This document shows positions 10,956 through 22,900 of a DNA stretch of 64,000 nt, one piece after another; positions within the stretch are counted from its first letter, which is position 1, and every line of letters starts with the position of its first letter. A program made the position numbers and the translations under genes. The DNA is from Motacilla alba alba (taxonomy: Eukaryota > Chordata > Aves > Passeriformes > Motacillidae): contig NC_052018.1 in NCBI RefSeq assembly GCF_015832195.1, positions 36,895,052 to 36,959,051 on the forward strand. Direction: 5' to 3'. Below the pieces are notes generated by a model. It saw only the letters and a program-made list of their open reading frames with translations. It ran no database searches and was not told where the DNA came from.

Positions 10956-13900
10956 GTAAGAAGTGTTAGATGGCTTTCTGGCTTGTGGGGAATTAGTGAA
11001 AGCAGTCTTATGCAAGTACATAAGTCCAGAAATAACTTCAGAAACAAATCTGAAGTTGTGACAAATACTGATGAGCATCAAATGTTGAATGGTTGTGTCA
11101 CAATATCATACAAGCCATATCCCATCAGTAAGTTTGTGTTTGAAACCATACACGTGTACTTTGGATTTCTGGATCTTTGTTTTGAATGATCTCGCAGTGT
11201 ATAATTTAACCTTCATCTGTATCTTAATGAAGCTTGCATTTGAACAGTTAGGGGCATTGCTCCTTTGTTTGCTGTTTGCAAGAGCCAATGTGCTACCAAC
11301 TGCTATGGTACCTATAAGTACGGGTAAGGTTTACCATTACCTTTACCAAGGTAATCACAGTAACTGCCACAGTACCCATAATCAAGGTACTCTTTATTTC
11401 CTTTCCACAGTTGGTTGATTTAACACATATTTGGGGGGTTCCCAGCCTCAGAAGGACTCTGGATATTGATATTTTTCTTTATAGAAAGAATATTTGTTAC
11501 AGAAATTAAAAGGTTCACCTAGAGGACATGAGAGTGATAAGAAGCATTGCAAAAAGACATGAAGAGAGACTGGGATGATTTAGATCAAAATACATTTACA
11601 GAACCAGTTAGTGTGTTAGTAGATGGCAATACTAAAGTAAGTTGTTGGTATTATGATATAGACTGCTACAACATTCTCTCTTTAGCAAGAAGTATTTTCT
11701 TTAACAGTGGTGGTTTTATCATACCAAATCTTTTGGTTTTGAGTTATATAAGTTTTGTATTTAGTGTATTCTAGAAAACAGTTTCAAAGTTAGATTTTAA
11801 AATTATAAATTAAGTAAAATTGATCTATCTGCCATATAGTTTGCTTTATGCATAGTTCTTGTAGTATTTATGAACTGGTCTTACAAGACTGTCTTTGCTC
11901 CCTGGTGACTGATCTTTTCTCCCCAGTAGCAGTAGTTTCCTGGGCAAAATTCCCCTTTTACTGGTCTGTACTATTACTTCTGCTGTTTTCTACTGGTATA
12001 CGATTGCAGCTACACTTACTTTATGGGAAAGGTAGAGTTTGCAGTTTACTAAATGATTACTTTGGCCTTTTTTTTTTTTTTTTTTCTTCATTGCTTTAGC
12101 TGAAGCTTCGCCCTTCAGGGAAGGAGATGAGAGCTCCGTGGATATTTATGATGGCTTGGACAGCAGTTTGTCGGTTTCTGGTAGGTTGATTGTGTCTCAC
12201 TGCTTAGCATATTGCAGTGTCTCTGCTTCTTAGGCTGATTTCAAATAAAGCAATATTTAGTTCTAACTTTACATTTAGCTGGTGTAAGCTATGCTTCAGC
12301 AAGCAACTTGTTTAAATTCAAGAGATATATATTAAGCTGTATAAATGCAGCAGAGATCTCTTAAATCTGTTAGGTGAATGAATGAAAGACAGTTTTCCTC
12401 TGATATTGGCTATTTGAAGATACTTGAGCACATAAAGGGGTGCAGAAAACCTTAGCTATTTTATCTGTGCCTTGATAGTAGGACATTTTACCTTAGAAAA
12501 AACACCTTTATTTTGTGTTTTTGTAAGCTTCAGGATCAGATCCAACAGTCACTGATCACTAAATCCCCAGGGAGAGATCCAAAACTTACTTTCAATGTGA
12601 TACAGTAAATTCAGGATATTCTTTAAACCTTTTGTTACTGTCCAAATAATTTGACATGCTGTTGCAGCATATGCCACAGCACATGTGAAGTCCAGACAGC
12701 CAGGATACACAAAGTATCACCACACAGTTCCAGAAGGCTTTAAGTATTTCCCCATACAGAGTAACACCATACCTTATCAGAAGGCTTCAGGCATCTCCCC
12801 ATAGAGAGTAACATCATATCACATCAGAAGGCTGCAAGTATCTGCCCTTCTTGTTCTTTAGCCCAACCTTTTATACCCCTGATTGTTCATGCATTGCCCC
12901 TGAGTGCCCTCCGTTCCTTTGGTGATTGGTCAGTGCACCTCCAGGTCTCATTGCTTTCAGTACTGCTCTCCTGCTTTTCACAGCTGTACCCACCGGGGAT
13001 GAGGCTGAGCCAGTTACCACAAACTGTGTTCTTACAACATGCTAATGTAAATTAATTGCCTCTTTAAACGTCTTTAAAAGTGAGAAATAAATGGATTCAG
13101 CACATGTTCTTTTTTATGAGCCTTAGAGTACTGTTTAATGAAATTCTGTTTCTAGTATTTAAGCAGTTATTTCTCTCCTGATATTGCTGCTGTAAGACCA
13201 TTGAATTTTTATGAAAAACTGTACTACATCCTACAGACATAAAGCATCTATATATCTTTTTCTCATTTTGCATTTTGTATTTCTTAAGTTCATATTTCTT
13301 ATATGGAGATGCATTGTTAAGTAAACATTAGAGACACAAGGAGGAATAGCAATGCAGTAAAAACATTTTATACAGTCCAGTTTTGAGTGACCTTGGTTTT
13401 TTAAATTTGCAGAGAGGGCTGGTGAGATCTTTGCTCTGTACAGATAAGAGCAGTGTGCTAATCTCTTGCATTGTGTTACTAATACTTTTTGCATTATGGT
13501 ATTTTCCACAGGATGGAAGCACAGTTTTGATAGCTGACTTCATTTATTTGTCTGCAAATGCATCTGTATTTCAGGGGGGTTATAAGCCAGCTCCTGTCAG
13601 TTAAGTGTATTTGTTGAACAGGGCACGCAGGCTGATTTGAGGAAAAAGCACTATAATTAAATAATTTGGGTGTTTGGGTGTTGGCTTGTCAGTTGGTTTT
13701 GATTGTTTAAGGGTTTTTTTGGTTTCACTTTCATTTCACTTACAGATGGCTATTTCAAGATATCTCTGTACCTTATTGCAACATGGTATGATGTGAGCAT
13801 GTAATAATTACTTTTTGTCTTGTTACCTTGTAAGTACAAGAAGTGAAACCAAAATGCACAGGCAGTATAGAACTGTGTACACAACGCAACGTGGTTAGAA

Positions 13901-16900
13901 AAATACCATTTTCTTTTTCTTTATATAGACAATTTTGCTCCAAATACTACACCATCTAGAAGCAGCTTAAATTTATTTGATGAAATACTAATTGAAGAGG
14001 GGACTGCAAAGAAAGCGTCCTATGATGAGGTATGTGTTAATATGGAAAAAAAAAAACTTCTGGTGTTTTTGGGGGAATTTTGTTCCTAATTTCCTTGTGT
14101 GAAAAGTACAGTACAGAAAATGTTGTCAGCATGCTCACATTGTAGGAAAAATAGGCTCTTTTTGAATAAGTAAAAACAAGAGTGTGCTAATAAACTCTTA
14201 AAACAACAAGTTCATCTGAACAACTGAATCTGTCGCTCTGTGACATGATCTGTTCCCATTTCTCATCATTTGCATGCAATTCTTTTATCAGCTGTGTTAT
14301 GGGAAAATGTACTGATGTTTCCCTGTAGTCAAGGATCTGGTCAGACATCTGATACAAAGCTAGTCTTGACATTTCTCCCAACAAGTTTTACCAGAGTAAA
14401 GCAGATAAATCTGTGATCTATTTTACGTGTTGTTAAATTCTGTCCTTGAGACTGAATGTGACCATGCAGTAAGTAACTGCTTCTAGCAAACCAAGACAAT
14501 GCTCACTTAAGCAGCATCACCAATCCTGGCCTGTAAGACACATTTAAATGGCATGAAAGGGACAGGAACTAACAAATGTTACAGAATAAGTAGGAGTGAA
14601 TCCTCCAGGACTCTGCTGAGTGAGGAAAATATCACTTTGTAAGTTTGAAAGTTGTTGACTGTTTGTTTGAATGGAAATTGTCCATTCTCCTGTGAAAAGT
14701 TTGTCACTATCTACCTGTAAAGAAGAGCTCATGCCAAATTTATTTTACTTGACATTGTGATCTCAGCAGGATTATGTCCTTTGCAGTCCATTTTTGCAGT
14801 CCAAGTTTGTTGTAGTAACTTTTTGTTGTGTTTTTACTTACCTGTTTTGTGTTACATGAGATCTGTCTAGAGAGTCCTAATCTATTTGGCTCTCAGAATT
14901 CCTTGTCCTTGGTAGTTTTGACTTTATTTTCACAATAATATGGCTTCCTGTTATTAACCTCTTACTGTGAGGCAAGCACACATAGATTTCCTCTTATCTG
15001 AGTGCTTGTTTTAGAGACCTGCATACCAATTGGAGCATATTGAAGCCTTTTGTTTCAATATGGCCTTCATATGTTCCTTTGGGGGAAAAACAGAGGTTTG
15101 TAATATACATTAATGTGTTAACTAACTATAGATCTAGAGAAGTAACTCTTCTGTATAATTAAGTCCATTTCTGTGCTGTGAATTCTTCTCTCTTTGACAG
15201 TTGCAGGCAGAATATGGAAAATGTCAGCAGCAAATTAAAGAGTTGATGAAGAAATTTAAAGAAATACAGGCACAGGTATTGTAGTTCAAAGGGATATATT
15301 GTCAAGTTCATGCAAAGTAAATTGAATTTTGCTTTGAGAAAGCAATTTCATATGCTTTCCAGACCTGATCCATTGCATGGATGTTTTGTAAAGCATTCCT
15401 GTGGATGTTAGGGGCTTGGTCTGCATAGGATGGTTGGTGGGGATAGCCTACTGACAAGATCAGTAGGTAAATTAATGTTTCACAATGTTGTGTGCAGTAA
15501 GACTTTATTTGGTTAAAAGCCATCTTCTGTCTTCCTAATTAGAAAGTAAATGTGTCAAGTGAATAGTTATCAGAAAGGTATCCAGTACTCTTGTTTTTTT
15601 AATGCTCCAGGGACAGGGCTGTAAAGGCACCTGAGCTGTCATTAGAACTGGAAGCAGATGTCTGTGTTGCTTTGAGCATAGTGCCATTCTGATAAGTCTG
15701 AACTGCTCCTCAGCTTCAGCTGGTGTTCCCCTGCTGTGCCATTCTCTAGAGCTGGATTATTTGGGGCAGTTCTGCAGTGTGCTCTACTGCCTATTGCACA
15801 TAGCTCCCCAGGGTTCTAAGGTCTGCAGTGGTAAGCAGCTGCTGCTCTGTGACTCTTCTGTATTGTTTTTGCAAAACTTCTCTGCCTTTCTGAGCAGGCT
15901 TTGCTGAGGACAATTGTCAAGAGAAAGGACTATTTCTAGGGTTGACAGAGTTCTAGAATATCATACCTAGAAATGCTAGAATGATAAAGCGCCCAAAGTT
16001 GATTTTGATACCTTAAAAGAAATACAGTTACCCTCTTTCTCTGAAAGTGCTTGAGAGCTACATCTCTCATTTGATGCAATGACCAAGAAAGAAATAAATG
16101 ACTAAAAGAATGAAGCAAAGAGGTGGATTATAATTTTTTAGCTCACTTGTTTTATGGCATATTTCAATTCCACTAAATTGTGTGCTTGAAATGTTTGAAA
16201 TAATTACCAAGACCACAAACAGAAGCATAAGTGTGAGTAATGTTACAAAAAAAAGAAACCCCACAAACTTTTTTGGATCTCAATAATTCTGATTTCTTTG
16301 AAAGGGTTTATATATGTTTTACTGTCACTTTACCAATGATGGGACATTTTCCTAGTGGTTGTCTTGCACTGTTTTTCATTACATGGTTGGATATCCAAGC
16401 TAATTATTGTTTTTTTGTCTCCCTCTCTCTCTTGCTCTCTGTTTTATATATATTTAAAATAGAATATCATTCTACAGAATGAAAACCAGGCTCTCAAAAA
16501 GAATATTTCAGCCCTTATCAAAACAGCAAGAGTGGAAATTAACCGTAAGGATGAAGAAATCAGTCATTTGCATCAAAGGTACAAATAGACAGTAGAACTG
16601 AAAACATGCTTTTGGTCTGATCATGTTCATATACTTATTAGAAATTTTTGTGTGTATTTTAAGAAGAAATTAGTAAATTATTGTGTAGTTTAGAACCAGT
16701 ACAATCAGAGGAAATACAGATCTCCTTTGCCTGATGAGGTCTTGGGTTTCTACTTAAGAAACCAAGAAGGAGTCCAAGTGGTGACCATTTTCATGAATTT
16801 TTGTTTGTTTGTAACCCACTATTCCTTTTGGGTTATCTAACCATCTTGCATGTTTGAAAGTGTTATCTTACTAGATTTGAAGCTCAGTTGTGTGTGTTTT

Positions 16901-19900
16901 ATGACCTCAGATAGTAATTCCATAGAACTTTTCAGACAACAACTGAGAAGAACTAAATTATATCATGTTTTCCCGGCAAGATATGAAATCCCTGTCTCCA
17001 GTGGTGGGGGATAACAACTGGGGAATTCTTGGTTATTTCTGTGTACCACTAATGTTACTGGAAGGAGTTGAAACAGTGAAGTAGGGATGGGAGAGTAGCT
17101 GACAGTAAGGTTTCTGAACCATGTAAAGCCAGAGCAGGGGTTTGGGATTCAGGATGCCAACTTATCCTTACCAAGGAGGTTACCTCCTTGTCACTTGGGT
17201 CACACACCATTGGTTTGTTTGTATTTTGTTTTGGCCATTTGATATTTTCTTGCACCAAAACATGTTGTGAAGAAGGTTCCTTTGAGGTTCCTGTGCTAAA
17301 AGGCTACGTGCATATAACCTATGCAGGTTTCTTTGCTAAATACAGAGAATTACCAGGCACAGTCTGATGGAGATCAAGGTTTTGACATGTGTAATTCTTT
17401 CAGCCCATCAGCTTTCACACAACAGCTGTCATTTTCACACCTTTGAGTGCAGTATTCTGAATTTTAAGTTAAATTCTTTAAAAAACACTTTTTTGTTTTG
17501 AATATTTGACCACTTTGTACACTTCACAAACTCCATTTCAATATCATCTGATGGTGGTGAAAGTTAGTGAACAAGGTATTTGATCTAGGTATTTTGGAAG
17601 CATCCATCATGGAAAATTGTGGGGAAATTGGCATCTTGAGATCTTAGAAACATGCCTTGTCTGCTGCATGGTTTATGGTAAATTAGCTTTTCTTAAGCAA
17701 TACATCTGTGTGTAAAGATTATTTCAAAGTTAGTATCTCTCAAGGAATTGTTAGTGTTTATCTCAAAAAAAACCCTCTCAACTATAAAACCACAAAACCA
17801 AACAAACACAGCTTGTATACAACTACATTAATAACACATGTATATCCTTTCTAATTTGTTTTTTTAAACTATTTTTAATATGATGACTTCTCAATAGTAG
17901 CATATGGCCTTGATGAGGCTTGGTTATCATTATGTGCTTCTTGTTCTCTGGCGCTTGCAACAATTCCCAAAGGTAGTTGATTTGCTTATTGATGGTTTTT
18001 AAATTATCTTTAGTGCTGTATAGAACAATTTTTTAAATTTTTTTTTTGTCCCTGGGAGAGAGCTGAATTTGAATTACTGAATTGTTAACTAGGCTCAATA
18101 CAGTATTTTTTCATAAATCTTGTTTTTTCATAAATCTTGATTTTTCTTTAGATGAATTTCTTTTGGAAAATATGTCTATTAATTTCATTCTTTTGTTCTG
18201 TGCTGATGGAAATTATTAAATGTCTTTTTATATCACCCTTTTTTTTCAGCTTGAAATTGAAAGTGTTAACAATTTTTACAGAAACGTGGATTCATTGCAG
18301 TTCAGCTTCAGTTATGTTTAAATAAATTTTAAAATAACATAACTTTTTTTGTTTTTATAAACAGGCTATCGGAATTTCCCAACCACCGGAGTGTTTTCAC
18401 CAGAACGTACCTTCCAGGATCAACTAAAACAAAAGATTCCAAATTCAGACCTTCTGATTTTGGTGACAATATGAAGATGGAGCATAGAATGAAAAATGAC
18501 TGTTCAAAGGATGCATACCACAGTTACTCCTCTCACAACACAGACAGTGGGAAGTGTGGCTCTGAGAAAAGGAGCGCTCCACTTTTGCCGAGGTACCCTC
18601 CTGAGGAGCTCTGCAATGATGGTGCTCACACGTGTGCGCTGAGCTATGACCATACCTCCACCAAGGATAACAGAAAGGAAAGAAAAGAAACCAAAAGCAA
18701 TGAACAGCACAGCAGGGGAAATGGCAGCAAATACAAAAGAGAAGTACATCAGAGCTCTGGAAATGATGGGGACAGTGAAGACGGGAATTTGGATCCTCAA
18801 CAGAAGCTGAAAACCCTCTCAGAGAAACCTAGTAAAAATGAATTGCAACAAAAAAGTCAGGGCATGAAACTCAAATGCAGTCCAAGTGTGGAAAGAAGAG
18901 TAGAAAGGGGTGTTTCTTCCTGGGAGAAACAGGCAGCTGGTAAGGACAGATTTCAAACAAGAGGTGAATTGTATGCTGATGAGAGATTACAAAATGTATT
19001 AAAAAAGGACATTAAAACACATGATAAAGGTGAAAAACATGCTGGCCAAAAAAATAAACCGAATGAGAAGCTGCAAGAACAACCAAGAAAGCCTAGCAGG
19101 GGAAGCAGTCCACACTCCAAGAATGAACATTCAAAGAGTCTCCATGAATCACATAAATGTCGTGCAGAAGAGTCTAGAAAAGTAAAACACGCTGACTGCA
19201 AGAGAGACAGGGGGACGGATGATCATAGCTCTCGAGAAGGAAGGACTTCACCTTCTAATTCCAGTAGCAGAGAGCATAAATATGGACGCTTGAAGGAAAG
19301 TAGCAGTAGACATGAATGGGAAACAGCACATTCCAAATCAGAAAGACACAGAACTGAAGAAAAAAGGAAAAGGGAAAGAGAAGATCAGGATGAAAATAGA
19401 CATTTTAGAAATGAAAAAAAAGTTGCAAAAGAATTTTCTCACCAATCTGTAAAAGACTCCAAGAAAGGTACACATGTTACAAAAAGTGAGAGAAACAAAT
19501 CCTATAAGCTGGAAGAAACATCTAGAGTAGCAGGCACCTTGAAAGATGATAAAGTACCCAAAACTAAAGGACATCACACTGGGCCAAAAAGCAAAGACTT
19601 AAAACTTAGCTTTATGGAAAAGCTAAATTTAACTCTTTCTCCTAATAAGAAGCAATGTCTCTCTGCAATGGATGGACTTAAAACACCTTCCCAAAAGGCC
19701 ACTGATGAGAGAGGTACAGAGCTCACACTGCAAGCAGAACTCTTCGATTCTGCCCACCCTGTAGACTGTGGTCCCACAGAGCACAGTCATTCAGCACTAC
19801 AAGTTCTGGACACTGCAGCTCAGAGCAGCATGGAACCAGCACCGCCTGTTTCTGTCAGTTCTGAAAATGGAGCCTTGGAAGCAGCAGCAGATCCAGCACA

Positions 19901-22900
19901 GGCTGAAGCATTGCCTGCAGTCACAGCTGATGAACCAAGCTCAGAAACCTTACCAGAAGAAGAAGGGGGTCAGGTACAGCCTCAAGCCTTGCCAGAAGCA
20001 GCAAAGGTGCTGGTTCCTGATGAGATGGAGTCTGAAACGCCTTCAGAAGCAGCAGAGGCTTGTGATCCAGCTGAATTGGAAGCCTCAGTAAAAACAGCAG
20101 CAATGACAGGTCTGAACCACCCTGAATGTTTGCCCCTGGAGGTGACAGGGAGTGTGGCAGGGTGTGAAGAGCTGCCTGTGACAGAAGGTGAGATGCAGGG
20201 TGATTATGTACCAGCAGCAGAAGTAGCAGGACCTGAACCTGCAAGTGCAAGTATGGGAGACCTTCCAGAGTCAGCAGCAAAGAAAGAGGAAGACAAAATA
20301 TGGCTGGCTGCTGACATAGAAAGCTCTGCAGATCAAAGTAGCTCTCAAAATGTTGTCTTAGATGACTCAGAAGCCAGAAGTTCTGGTGACCTGGAGTCCT
20401 CTGACATTGCAGATGATAGCAGTGGAACAAAACCAGACTCTTTAATGGAAGTAGTTAGGGATGATGATCACCTGGCTGCAGAAAATGTTGACTATCCCAT
20501 TGAGGAAAAGAGTATCTGTGAAGTTGATACGAGTACATCTCATTCACTGGACAGAACTAGGATAAGTGATAAGGATGAACCACTAGTTGACCAGAATACT
20601 TGTGATCTGGGGCCAGACCTAACTGATAACAGTACTGCAACAGCATCTTCTCTCAGTGGTGAGATGTGTCCTGTAACTAAAGAGAGAGAAACTAACCCAG
20701 TTTCTGTTGATGATGACAGCTCAATACTGAGCATTGATCTCAATCACTTGAGGTATATTCCAAAGGCAATCAGCCCACTGAACAGTCCAATACGTCCCTT
20801 GGCTAAAGCACTGAAGATTGAAAGTCCCTGTAAAGGCCTTGTGAAGACTTACAACAAAGGTATTTGTATGTGTATATTCTAATTTATTATCTACATAGAA
20901 CTTAGAATATCCTCTCATGGAAATCAGAAATTACTTCTAAGTGCTTTCTAAAAAATACAAATTGTGTTTTCCTAAGCTGTGTATGTCCCAGTGGTCCTTT
21001 TTGTTAGTGGTGGCAGCATTTAATGTTGCAGCCAGGATTTTAGCCATTTGAATATTAGTGCTCTAAAATTGGAGTTGGTCACTATTGACAGAAGACTGGT
21101 TGAAATAAGAGTTTTGTATTAACTTACTGAAAAAAATGCATACACATTTCTTAATTGAGGCTAGTTTTGCTTAGATCTCTTTAGGTTTTTCTCTGAAATT
21201 GTGGAAGCAAAAGTTAAGTAGGATAATATTCTTGTATTTGTGAATTTAAGTCTTCCTTGTAACATCCTGCAGCAATTAAAACAAAAAGAATTATTGAAAG
21301 TTTATATTTCATACTAGAAAAGTGGCATTGAAATCTGGTTTCTTATGTTGCAGAGTGTAACTCTGTACAGGATTATTAAAACATTATTGGGTCATTTGTT
21401 CTCAATTTGTTTTAGTTTTTAAATTGTTAAAAGAAAAGCCAACTATTGTATGTAAATGTTAGTTCATAATGATGTGAGAGTTATAGTTTAGCTGGTACAG
21501 TAATCAGAAAACTTGCTAAAGTAAATGGGAAGAAATTTGAAACTGATGAAAACTGCTGTATTTTTGTCTTTCCAATTGATGTATTTGTGAGAAAGTTCAC
21601 ATGTGTTTGGTGAAATGCTGAGGCCCCTTAAAACTCAAAATTTGCTCAAAATAAAGCTTAATTTGCCCTTTAAAGCTCAAAAAAATATATTAAACTGGCA
21701 ACTGCTGAAGCAAACCACCCAGACTCATAGCTCAGGCTTCATGAGTTCAAACAGTTCTGAATAATCAGTCTACAGAAGAGAATCTTGTTTTTCTCAAAAT
21801 ATCTGTTTAAAATTGCATTCTTTGTGGTGATTAGCAAACTGTTTTCTTTTTATAGATTTAATGCCTGAAAGTACTGTTGTCATCTGTCCCTCAAAGAACT
21901 TGTCAAAGGAAGTAAACAAAGAAAATCAAAAGCCAGTTAGCATGGCTGATGAGCACTTAGAGAGGGAGTCTCGGTTGAGTATCTCTTCAGATGAAATAGA
22001 AGAAGGTGAAATCGTAAGTAGTGATGAAGATAAAGAAAGATCTAAACCAGAGAGAGGCTCTGAAAATACAAAAAAGTCAAGACCAAAAGCTTCTTCTGAG
22101 ACACGAAATTTGACCAGCAGCCCGCAGAATCAAAATAGCAAAACTGTGCACTGCAATGAAGATAATGGAAAATTTGTTTCTGTGCAAGTAAGTGCACAAA
22201 AGAACAGAGAGAGGCATAAAAATCAGACCTTCAGATCTTCAAAGAATATGAAGAAAAACAAAACTGTGAGCATTGCTTGTCTTGAAAAAATAGTTCATGT
22301 TATTGTTGAACCTTCAAATATACAAGAAATCATGCAGATGCTCAGAGCTATACGAAAACAGATGAGGAAAAGTTATATGAAGTTCAAAGTACACTTCCCA
22401 GTTCAGCATTTTCACAGAATTATAGAATCTGGAATCATAAATTTTACAGCATTAATAAGATACTTGAACTTTTCCAAGATGTGTGCATTAGGTGATACAT
22501 TGAAATTGAATATCTGTGATATTATAGAGTCAAAACTTAAACAAGTTAAAAAGAATGCAATAGTGGACCGTCTTTTTGACCAGCAAGTATCAGATATGAA
22601 AAAACAATTGTGGAAATTTGTAGATGAACAGCTTGATTACTTATTTGAAAAGATAAGGAGAATTATAATAAAGCTATGTGACGTGGAGAATGAGAGTGAG
22701 GAAGGGAAGTTTGAAAGAGCCGGAAAGCAAAACCACAAGATCAATCATAAAAATGATGTGGAGAGATCTAGAAAAAAGTCCCTGAAAGAAGGTTCTCAAA
22801 AGCCTGAAGAATATATTTCAAAACAAACTGTGGATTATGAACAATCTAACTGTCACCATGAGAAAAATAAGACAGGTGCACCAAAAACTGCCTTTACAAA

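Larger units (their letters stand above)
12181..13928 (+). other. CASP8AP2: CASP8AP2 intron containing a solo LTR
   Basis: 1.75-kb intron. A 377-bp antisense solo LTR occupies 12660-13036. The rest is AT-rich with no recognised element. Confidence 0.85.

Noticed and set aside
19921..20430. 169-codon minus-strand frame within CASP8AP2 exon 6
   Set aside because: Leu/His/Ser-rich antisense shadow of an Ala/Glu/Gln-rich coding segment.
20860..20882. Read-through end of the large CASP8AP2 frame (…NKGICMCIF, stop at 20880)
   Set aside because: The donor at 20859 and the in-frame acceptor at 21856, with conserved sequence continuing, show that this is intron, not the C-terminus.
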